Shown here piece by piece: positions 56,374-64,000 of a stretch of DNA of 64,000 nt. The stretch is from assembly GCA_021399445.1 (NCBI GenBank), contig JAJTUQ010000003.1:1860001-1924000 (forward strand). The letters run 5' to 3'. A program made the position numbers and the translations under genes. The stretch is from Xylogone sp. PMI_703 (taxonomy: Eukaryota > Ascomycota > Leotiomycetes). The notes beneath the pieces were generated by a model, which saw only the letters and a list, made by a program, of their open reading frames with translations, had not been told where the DNA came from and did not search any database. The first letter of the stretch is position 1. Each line of letters opens with the position of its first letter.

Positions 56374-57363
56374 ATGGCATCGGCAGTATCGAAGCGCCTT
56401 GAAGGCAAGACCATACTCATAACTGGCGCTTCGTCAGGCATTGGGCGGTCTACAGCCTTCGAATTTGCACGCACATGTCCCACAAATCTCAAACTAATCT
56501 TGACGGCCCGCCGCATTGATAGTCTCAAGCAGATTGCAAGAGATATTGCCCATGAAGTCGGTGAGGGTGTCAAGGTGCTGCCGGTTCAGCTCGACGTCAG
56601 CCATGCGGACGAGATACGCACTTTTGTAGATAGATTACCAGCTGAGTTCAGGGAGGTTGACGTGCTGGTAAATAACGCGTGAGTTTGCCAACTCAATCAT
56701 CTCCCCAGAGTTCTCCTAGTCACAAAAGGAATGAAGGAAGCAAGCTGACAGACGCCTGACGAAAACACCAGTGGCCTAGTCAGGGGCGTAGCTAAGGCAC
56801 CAGAGATTTTAGAAGAAGACATGGATACGATGTTTTCAACCAATGTTCTAGGACTCATCAACATGACGCAAGCAGTCTTGCCCATTATGCTAAAGCGCAA
56901 CAATGGCGACGGCATGGGAGACATTATCAACATTGGATCGATTGCGGGTCGGGAACCATACGTTGGTGGTGGCATCTACTGCGCGACCAAAGCAGCCGTT
57001 CGATCTTTCACCGAATGCCTCCGCAAGGAGTTAATTTCAAAAAGAATTCGAGTTATTGGGATTGATCCTGGGCAGGTTGAGACCGAATTCTCGGTAGTGA
57101 GGTTTTATGGGGATAAGGAAAAGGCTAATGCTGTCTATGCGTAAGACTTGTTCTTTCATATCTACCATCCACTTACACGTGCTTTGGTATGTAAGGGAGC
57201 TACTAACCGTGGACTCAGGGGCTGTGATCCGCTGACACCAGATGATATTGCTGAGGCGATTGTGTTTGCTGCTGAACGGCGCGAAAACGTAGTCATCGCT
57301 GATACCTTGATCTTTCCTAATCACCAAGCTAGTGCCACCATCATGCACCGAAAATCTACGTAG
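56374..57363 (+). CDS. YMR226C/YdfG-like NADP+-dependent 3-hydroxy acid SDR, 3 exons
   Basis: Exons 56374-56678, 56772-57140 and 57219-57363; donors GTGAGT and GTAAGA, phases closing, 272 residues. Cofactor motif [12 protein letters not shown], basic residues after strand 2 (LTARRIDSL) for NADP, DVLVNNA across intron 1, [11 protein letters not shown], catalytic [18 protein letters not shown], then [12 protein letters not shown] and the [12 protein letters not shown] ending typical of the yeast YMR226C group. These enzymes interconvert L-serine, 3-hydroxypropionate or 3-hydroxyisobutyrate and the matching semialdehydes. In this setting it could reduce tartronate semialdehyde released by the lyase encoded downstream. 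That role is inference. Confidence 0.92.
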
Positions 57364-58227
57364 TGATCTCGCGAGAGAATTGTGCATGTGTAATCACACT
57401 TACGATACTTACGGGTCTCATTACATACACATATTAAAGTCTAGTCATAGAACGAAATGTTATATAGCTGATGTAGATACCCACCAAATTAGGTGAAATA
57501 CGCTTTCTACTACTTGCGCATCAGATCAAACATTCTTAGCCTATCTCTTGTGTCACTTGTATTTCTCAGTATAACAGCATGCCACCAACTCTATACCTCC
57601 TGCTTGTCACTGTGATATGATACGCCGATAGTATTTCTCTAGGTAATGCCAAGTTTAACAGTGGATCCAGGGAGCAGAGTAGATCACAGCAACTCTCCGC
57701 TTAAATTGCAATTGCAGCATGGTAACAGAAACCGATTGGTTAGTCATTTCTCATCTGTCGGCAAATGATGTCTGCATATCCGGCTCCTACGCTTTTCCGA
57801 TGCTTCCATTTGAAGGAATATACCGACACCAACAATTGACCTTAAGGGAATGCCAGAACAAATAGATTTACAAAAGATACACCTCTCTTGACTGCTGATA
57901 CCGCATCGGCCTTGTGGTCACTCCTCTTCGTTTCAAATGCTAATATGCCGTGAAGAGAGAAACGAAACTTTGCAAAGTCGTAAAAAGCCGATACTGGTGC
58001 AAGAGGTGGGGGAGAGTCTAATCCACCATCAACAGTGGGTCAGTCCGTAAACGGAGGGACTGGGGAGCTTTCACCTGGCGCTATCATTATATCTACTTAT
58101 ATCCTCCGACTAATGTAGATCCTGACCGGTCATTGCCCAGAGAAGCTTAAGTATCACAGCTTATCCTACAAAAATCACCGCTCCGTATTTGTATCTCCAT
58201 CCTCCATTTCGCATCACCTAATTCATC
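57364..58227. other. Intergenic region, promoter of the DapA-fold lyase
   Basis: 864 bp without a gene. It holds one inverted copy of CGGAAAAGC (57791-57799) and an imperfect palindrome TCCGTAAACGGA near 58046. Confidence 0.5.
57791..57799 (-). promoter_or_regulatory. Candidate regulator site CGGAAAAGC (copy 2, inverted)
   Basis: 437 bp upstream of the lyase start codon, preceded on its own strand by GAAGCAT. See copies 1, 3 and 4. Confidence 0.4.
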
Positions 58228-59172
58228 ATGTCTCCCCCAAGAGTTCCCCCGCGCGGGGTCTGGGCCCCAGCGGTTACCTTCTTTAACCACAGTAACGACA
58301 CGCTGGACATAGAATCCCAGGCCAAGTTCTACTCTTATATGTCGAAGACGGGCCTCGCAGGGCTGGTGGTACTGGGTACCAACTCCGAGACGTTCCTTCT
58401 CACGCGCGAGGAGCGAAAGACACTGCTAGAAACCGCCCGGAAAGCATGCGGCCCCTCCTTCCCCATCATGGCTGGCGTTGGTGGCCACTCGACGAAGCAG
58501 GTCCTGGAGTTCATTGCAGATGCGGCAGATGCTGGTGCGAACTATGCTTTACTACTGCCCCCGGCCTACTTTGGGAAGCAGACAACGCCAGCCGTCATCG
58601 ATAACTTCTTCAATGATGTGGCCAAGGAGAGCCCGCTGCCAATCGTTATCTACAATTTTCCAGCGGTTTGCAACGGCATCGATCTCGACTCGGCGACTAT
58701 CGCTGGTCTGGCTAAGAGACATAGCAACATCGTTGGCGTAAAGCTGACTTGCGGCGCCGTAGCCAAGATCACTCGTCTATCAGCAGAACTCCCAGAAGAC
58801 CAGTTCTCCACCTTTGGAGGCCAGGCAGATTTTCTCATCGGTGGTCTAGCTTCGGGCTCCGCGGGGACAATCGCTGGATTTGCCAACGTGTGCCCCAAGA
58901 CCATAGTACACATCTACAATCTATACACAGAAGGCAAGTTCCAGGAGGCTTTAGAACTGCATAAGAAGGCTGCGCTAGCGGAGCAGCCTTGCAAGGCTGG
59001 AATTGCCGCTGTCAAGTATGCAACAGCCCTATACACTGCACCAGCTGCTGGCATTGATAGGGCAGTGGAGAAATTGAAGCCGAGACGGCCATACACGGAG
59101 CCTTCGAACGAGGCTAAGAAAGGGATTGAGTCGCATATTGCAGCCCTGATGAGCATCGAACAAAGTTTATAA
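58228..59172 (+). CDS. DapA-family (dihydrodipicolinate synthase / N-acetylneuraminate lyase) enzyme
   Basis: Intronless, 314 residues, TIM-barrel lyase. The pyruvate-binding motif GTNSE is at 50-54, Tyr142 in IYNFP and the Schiff-base Lys172 in NIVGVKLTCG; GLASGSAGTIAGFANV follows. Length and motifs suit eukaryotic members that cleave 2-keto-3-deoxy sugar acids (such as the galacturonate-pathway aldolase GaaC/LGA1) or dehydrate-decarboxylate 5-keto-4-deoxyglucarate. Fungi make lysine by the aminoadipate route, so true DapA function is not expected. It is convergent with the glucarate-dehydratase-like gene, which would supply exactly such a keto-deoxy acid. Retro-aldol and decarboxylating activity cannot be told apart by eye. 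Confidence 0.93.
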   Translation: MSPPRVPPRGVWAPAVTFFNHSNDTLDIESQAKFYSYMSKTGLAGLVVLGTNSETFLLTREERKTLLETARKACGPSFPIMAGVGGHSTKQVLEFIADAADAGANYALLLPPAYFGKQTTPAVIDNFFNDVAKESPLPIVIYNFPAVCNGIDLDSATIAGLAKRHSNIVGVKLTCGAVAKITRLSAELPEDQFSTFGGQADFLIGGLASGSAGTIAGFANVCPKTIVHIYNLYTEGKFQEALELHKKAALAEQPCKAGIAAVKYATALYTAPAAGIDRAVEKLKPRRPYTEPSNEAKKGIESHIAALMSIEQSL

Positions 59173-59572
59173 TTTCCAAGTTGACTAGTTCCAGCTAAGG
59201 CTGCTCTCTTGTTTGCTCCAGAATGAATAAATGAGATGTTAGGTGTGATTGATGAATGAGATATCTACCAAGCAACTGCAGACGTTTGGCCGATTACTTG
59301 TTGGCAACTTGCTCTGATAGTGGTCACTATTTCTCTCGTCGTACTAAGTAACTGTATGATGGTGATTGGCACATAGATTAAACTACACAGGCATATGATA
59401 CATGAATATACAATAATGCAACATAAAACCGCCAACTTTGCATTACATATTAACAAGTGGACTTTGATATTCATTTTAACTATCTTATAGTAACACTATT
59501 TAAACAGATATTCACAAGGTGCTCTACGGCACGTGTGGTATTTATGTCACAACACCGCCCATCCTCTTACAC
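59173..59572. other. Convergent intergenic stretch
   Basis: 400 bp holding both 3' ends. No gene is seen. Confidence 0.6.
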
Positions 59573-60847
59573 TCACCACCTTGGAAGCTTAGCTGAATAT
59601 TCTGGTTGGAATCTCTTCATATAGCTAGTATCGTCCCTCTTTTTCAGCCCACAATTCAAATACCGCTGGTGAAGCTTGGCCAATTTCTCTCGGTCTAGCT
59701 CAACTCCTAATCCGGGTGCTGTAGGCACTACGACACCACCGTCCTCCCATTTCAGAGCACCATCAATGACGACGTCTTCATCACGACGTTTCCATGGCCA
59801 GTGAGTATCGCAGGCATAATCCAGATTAGGAGTTGCTCCTGCCAGATGGGTCATGGCGGCGAGTGAAATGCCTAGATGGCTATTCGAGTGCATTGAGAGC
59901 CGCATACCCCAAGTTGCGCAGATAGCCGCTAGGACCTGCGACTTACGTAGTCCGCCCCAGAAATGGTGATCCGATAGAACGACCTGAACGGCATTCTGCG
60001 ATATAGATGGTGGCAGATGGTTGAAGGCAACCACAGCCATGTTGGTGGCCAAGGGCATAGATGCTTCCTTGGCCACCGCAGCCATACCTTCAATCTCTCC
60101 CGCTGGATCCTCCAGGTACTCAAGAATACCATCTAATTCTTTGGCTACCCATTTTGAAGTTTCGACAGTCCAGGCAGCATTGGGATCCAGCCTTAGCGGC
60201 ACGCCAGGGAACGCAGCGTGCAATGCTTTAATGGCTTCGACCTCCTGAGCGGGTGGAAATACTCCTCCCTTGAGCTTAATTGCTTTGAAGCCATACTCGT
60301 CTATGATCTTCCTCGCTTGCTTCACAACACCAGCTGGGTTAAGTGCCGGGCCATACTCATCTTCAGGCTCTCCGGGATGGCCTCCCCATTTATAGAAAAG
60401 GTAGGCTGAGTACTGAACATTGTTTCGCACACGGCCGCCGAGCAAGTCACTCACTGATACACCCGCTTGCTTGCCCTGTATATCGAGGCATGCAACCTCG
60501 AACGGAGAGAAGACTTTATCAGCAGCAGACGCGGTGGTGACTAGGCCGGCCATACCGTCACCCCCAGTGGTACTGTCGCCAGCGAGAGAGTCGACGCATA
60601 TCTTGTAAATTAAGTTCGTATTATATACTGAGACACCTTTGAGCTTGTCGGCGGCTCTCTGGAGACGGTCTAAATGAATTGAGTCGCCATAAGACTCGCC
60701 CAGCCCGTACGTATCATCACCCGCGATGACCTCAATAACACTGCGCAAAGCGAAGGGCTCATGAACACCGACGCTGTTCATCAAGGGCATATCATGGAAT
60801 GCCACCGGTGTGATACGGATTTCTTTGATAATGGCGCGCTGAGACAT
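59573..60847 (-). CDS. Glucarate dehydratase-like enolase-superfamily enzyme
   Basis: Intronless, 424 residues from the ATG at 60847 (the frame opens slightly upstream without an ATG). All landmarks of the glucarate dehydratase group are present: N-terminal PVAFHDMPLMNSVGVHEPFA, KxK at Lys191/Lys193 (AIKLKGG), metal ligands in RLDPNAAW (Asp221, Asn223), Glu246 in YLEDPAG and TNM at 268-270, Asp293 in SDHHFWGG, His320 in MHSNSHLGIS, then DTHWPWK and PGLGVELD. The family removes water from D-glucarate or galactarate to give 5-keto-4-deoxyglucarate. It is clearly different from the GaaB-type L-galactonate and the rhamnonate dehydratases of known fungal pathways. It shares its promoter with an ACS transporter. 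Confidence 0.95.
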   Translation of the reverse strand: MSQRAIIKEIRITPVAFHDMPLMNSVGVHEPFALRSVIEVIAGDDTYGLGESYGDSIHLDRLQRAADKLKGVSVYNTNLIYKICVDSLAGDSTTGGDGMAGLVTTASAADKVFSPFEVACLDIQGKQAGVSVSDLLGGRVRNNVQYSAYLFYKWGGHPGEPEDEYGPALNPAGVVKQARKIIDEYGFKAIKLKGGVFPPAQEVEAIKALHAAFPGVPLRLDPNAAWTVETSKWVAKELDGILEYLEDPAGEIEGMAAVAKEASMPLATNMAVVAFNHLPPSISQNAVQVVLSDHHFWGGLRKSQVLAAICATWGMRLSMHSNSHLGISLAAMTHLAGATPNLDYACDTHWPWKRRDEDVVIDGALKWEDGGVVVPTAPGLGVELDREKLAKLHQRYLNCGLKKRDDTSYMKRFQPEYSAKLPRW

Positions 60848-61047
60848 GATGGCAAGTTTCAAAGATCACGACTACCGAGGTTTTTGGAATGCCAGTATCG
60901 CGGATTAAATCCAGATGTCAAGTTTTATATAATAGAAAACGTATTCAACGGGAATCACCTGTTCTTCCTCCATTTGCGTAGGTTCGATGCGATACCGGTG
61001 GTGATATCGCAGCCCCTCCCACGTTGTGCGGAGGTGATCAGGGTCGT

Positions 61048-61056
61048 CGGAAAAGC
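61048..61056 (+). promoter_or_regulatory. Candidate regulator site CGGAAAAGC (copy 3)
   Basis: 201 bp upstream of the dehydratase ATG (opposite strand) and 373 bp from the transporter ATG; identical over 11 bp (TCGGAAAAGCA) to copy 4. Confidence 0.5.
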
Positions 61057-61232
61057 ACCTTCAGAACACCTCTCTTGGCTCTGCTCCTTTTCCGATCCGA
61101 ATCAACGCAGCGCTCCACGCACAGCTTTGCGCGATGTAACTTTCATCAGGCGTTTAACCTTGACTGCCCTAAAAGCCAAGCTGTCCATCCCATATGATGT
61201 TGCACTCATAGAGTCCTCCTGCATGGTCACAT

Positions 61233-61241
61233 CGGAAAAGC
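61233..61241 (+). promoter_or_regulatory. Candidate regulator site CGGAAAAGC (copy 4)
   Basis: 188 bp upstream of the transporter ATG, preceded by GTCACAT, as in copy 1 apart from a short insertion. Confidence 0.5.
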
Positions 61242-61428
61242 ATTCCATACTCGTATGGCAAATCTGGGGTAACCCCATGGGGCCAGGTATGAGGGACAGC
61301 CGTGGCATATCTGAGTTTATAAAACCCTGAAACCGGCCCATCCAAGTGAGATTATATCGATGCGACTCCCATCTCATCCTTGGCCAGAGTCAGCCTGCTA
61401 AAACCCTGCAAGAAACTCCAGTGTTAAG

Positions 61429-63031
61429 ATGGCGATTCAACAGCCCGAAGCCGCTCTAGTGGCGGATGAGAAGAGCAGTCCGCTTCATATCGAGACGCAG
61501 GATAACAACGACAATGAGCAAGCACTCAAAATACCTGAGATCGAGAAAGTCGACCAATTTGGCGCTCATGCCAAGACTGATCCAAAAGAGATTGCTCTCG
61601 TTCGGAAGCTCGACATTTACATATTGGTATGGTCATCATCCCGAGTTAACACTATTACTTGTAGACATTATCCACTAACTCGTGATAGCCAATTCTCTGG
61701 GTCATGTACTTCTTCAACTACCTGGATCGAAATGCCATGCTCAACGCCAAGCTGAACAGCTTGACGAAAGATCTGAACCTCAAAGGCAGCGAGTATAATA
61801 CCTGTGTCTCCATCCTCTTCGTTGGATATCTCTGCGGCGGAGTTCCGTCGAACATGATTCTCAACCGTGTCCGACCATCATTTTACATGGCTGGTTTCTG
61901 CACAGCCTGGTCCGTGGTGTCTCTTCTGACATATAAAGCTCATGACTACAAGACACTAGTAGCCTGCCGGTTCCTTCTCGGCCTCGTGGAAGCACCATTC
62001 TATCCAGGAGCGTTGTACATGATCTCTATGTTCTACACTAGGAAGGAAGTTGCGGCTCGCATGGCTATCTTTACCACCGGTAACATGTTAGCGGGTGCTT
62101 TCTCTGGCCTAATTGCTGCTGGAGTGTTTGCCGGTCTAGACGGGAGCAGAGGTCTCGCTGGATGGCAATGGTAAGTTATCTGGACAAAAGAGTGTGTTTT
62201 GTCTCTGAGTATGAGCTAATTAAAATATCCAGGCTTTTCATCATCCAGGGCTCTTTGTCTATTTTTGTTGGCATAGTAGGCTTCTTCACGCTCCCAGACA
62301 GTCCACTCAAAACGCGGTGGCTTACTCCTGAAGAGCGTGAGCTGGCACACAACCGTATGATCATTGATACCACAGGTCGTCGACAGGGCACTAGCGTCAT
62401 GAAGGGACTGCGCGAGGCTTGTCTGGACTGGCGAACTTGGGCCTTCTGCCTCATGGGGAACCTCCATCTATCATCCGGTGGCTTTGGAAACTTTCTTCCC
62501 TCGGTGGTGAAGACCCTGGGATACAATACTACCATCACACTTACTCTGACCTGTCCACCATACCTTGTGGCTAGCATCGTATCCGTTCTCGTCTCATGGA
62601 CATCTGGTCGATACAACGAGCGTACTTGGCATATTACTATTAGCAAGATTATCGCCATTATTGGCTTCGTCATGTCTTGTGCTACGCTCAATGTTGCAGC
62701 ACGTTTTGTCGGCATCATGTTATTCGTTGGTTCCACCTATGGTGTGAATACCATCATGCATGGTTGGACAGCCAGCGTCGTTGGTCAGACAGATGAGAAG
62801 AAAGCTGTTGCCATTGCACTGCACAACACCCTGGGCAATCTAGCAAGTGTTTACACTCCTTATCTGTGGCCAGATAGTGCTGCACCACGCTACCTTTCGC
62901 CCATGATGGCAAGTGTGGGTTTCTCTGTCGGCGTACTCATCAACGTGTGGTTTGTCCGAATCATGCTTCAGAGGAGGAACAGAATAATCCGGGAGGAGAA
63001 CCCCCACGCAACGAATTTCTATGTCTACTGA
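61429..63031 (+). CDS. MFS transporter, anion:cation symporter (allantoate permease-type) family, 3 exons
   Basis: Exons 61429-61626, 61689-62170 and 62233-63031; donors GTATGG and GTAAGT, phases closing, 492 residues. Hydrophilic N-terminus with LVRKLDIYIL, then TM1 PILWVMYFFNYLDRNAMLNAK, the classical ACS/Dal5 opening. GYLCGGVPSNMILNRVRPS carries motif A, RFLLGLVEAPFYPGALYMIS precedes the FYTRKE loop, and a central loop FFTLPDSPLKTRWLTPEER separates the halves. ACS carriers import organic anions such as allantoate, nicotinate, pantothenate or sugar acids. With the dehydratase divergent from the same promoter, an aldarate or aldonate is the most likely substrate (inference). Confidence 0.92.
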
Positions 63032-64000
63032 TCGAAACAAGGTTCATTGAACGCCATTGGAACTTGGGTGCAAATGTCTTAGTCTAATACCATTCTGTTT
63101 AGTGCTGGTTTATGCCTAGTCGGGTGGAGTAGAGCCTCTTTATCGAGCTTAACTTTAACTTGTTGACAAGTAACGGCAGTAATAGCTATATTGGCAATTT
63201 ATATATGGATATTTCACTGGATTAAGTACTCATGGGTAAAGTAATCGCTACAATAAACTTAGTCCAGCGAGAATGGAGCTCTTGTCCACTAATATGAATG
63301 TATGTAATTTTGCTGAGAAGGAATAGAATAATGTGTGCTCAAATATCGATATCAAAACAAAGTTCAATTCTATCGTTACCAATTCATTGTCAATTTTAAA
63401 GACTTACTTGGCGAGCCTGTCGGGTCTACTAGATATAGTATCATCATTCTTCGTATATTACTCTATTTTTCTGCGAGAGGCTTAGCCACGCGTAGATGTA
63501 GGCGAGATTTATTGATAGTTGATACAATCAGGAGTAAGAAGCCCATCACCTTAAGAAGATCCGATGCTGAGAGAAAAGGAATTAAACCAGTTGATTAGCA
63601 AATTAATGAATTGAATTTTACTAAGTGGTCTTCTCAAACTATCACTAGCTTCTATGACGTCAAATCTCTGATGCTTCAAAAGTAACCTACCGTGGTACTT
63701 TAGGACAGTGTAGCACAACGGCTGCCGGTGAAACACGATAATTACGTTAACAGGGAGAACAGGAGCGATCGCATTGTTGGTTGTTTTGGTTTTAGGGGCT
63801 CGATGACGATCAAGTCGAGCCACATAACGTGTATTGTGCGGTATTGTACGTACTTGTTCTGTGGTCAGTACGTACCTTGGTACTGTACTGCGACATGCCG
63901 GCATTACACAGCATTTGCAAAGTTGCTGTAAGATGATCGAGATTGAAACGGTGTTTAGCAAAACGCAATACAGTACAGTAGCATGAAGTTCGGAGTACTT
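63032..64000. other. Intergenic end of the window
   Basis: AT-rich 3' flank, then an open frame near 63335-63598 with no recognisable family, and GTAC-rich sequence (several CAGTAC/GTACGTAC steps) near 63845-63975. No gene called. Confidence 0.45.

Larger units (their letters stand above)
60848..61428. promoter_or_regulatory. Shared divergent promoter, dehydratase / transporter
   Basis: 581 bp between divergent start codons. It contains two direct copies of TCGGAAAAGCA (61047-61057 and 61232-61242) and a near copy TCGGAAAAGG on the minus strand near 61084-61093. The large open frame at 60761-61330 has no family features and overlaps the dehydratase start; I do not call it. Confidence 0.6.

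Noticed and set aside
58228..59172. Reading as lysine-biosynthetic DapA
   Set aside because: Fungi make lysine through aminoadipate; neighbours indicate sugar-acid breakdown.
59573..60847. Reading as L-galactonate (GaaB) or L-rhamnonate dehydratase
   Set aside because: The N-terminal PVAFHDMPLMN block, LKGG, SDHHFWGG and DTHWPWK texts match glucarate dehydratase, not those groups.
60761..61330. 189-codon ORF in the dehydratase/transporter promoter
   Set aside because: Overlaps the dehydratase start, no recognisable domain, and the region carries repeated short motifs expected of a promoter.

Overview
The window is nuclear DNA of a filamentous ascomycete (Pezizomycotina; a Eurotiomycete such as an Aspergillus, Penicillium or Talaromyces relative is my guess). 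The signs are short 41-190 nt introns with GTnnGT donors and CTNA branch sites, fungal Zn2Cys6 activators, a Rhodopsin-domain membrane protein, CorA-like proteins with fungal-type motifs, and a copia remnant decayed in a RIP-like way. I saw no tRNA, rRNA, CRISPR array, polyketide synthase or peptide synthetase. I rebuilt exon structures by eye from splice signals and reading phase; where all phases close I say so.

Layout. 0-12.5 kb: the 3' end of a divergent calmodulin, an aldo/keto reductase, a probably secreted RidA-like protein back to back with a secreted cupredoxin, a small glyoxalase-fold protein and an MFS transporter, with long empty gaps between them. 12.9-15.2 kb: a housekeeping pair, HYPK and class II DAHP synthase, divergent from one 263 bp promoter. 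17-21.6 kb: a secreted NPP1-like necrosis-inducing protein, a GT64 glycosyltransferase with an altered DxD motif and a CorA-like membrane protein. 21.6-26 kb: AT-rich repeat territory with a roughly 0.6 kb element bounded by inverted repeats and a stop-ridden copia gag. 26-39.4 kb: an unrecognised 478-residue protein, a seven-exon Rhodopsin-domain protein, an NCS1 nucleobase permease, an SDR, a second CorA-like gene and an unusual protein kinase. 39.4-45.1 kb: gene-poor, AT-rich, with a small intact MITE flanked by TA and several gene relics. 45.1-53 kb: two Zn2Cys6 regulators interleaved with an MDR reductase, an SDR and a tautomerase.

The most interesting region is 53.4-63.0 kb. It holds a Zn2Cys6 activator, a YMR226C/YdfG-like SDR, a DapA-fold lyase, a glucarate-dehydratase-like enolase-superfamily enzyme and an allantoate-permease-type (ACS) transporter. 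Together they look like a complete uptake and degradation route for an aldaric sugar acid: import, dehydration to a 2-keto-3-deoxy acid, lyase cleavage, and reduction of the aldehyde product. The 9-mer CGGAAAAGC occurs upstream of the SDR, upstream of the lyase and twice in the shared dehydratase/transporter promoter. By eye I found it nowhere else in the window. It is a candidate binding site for the cluster's own activator.
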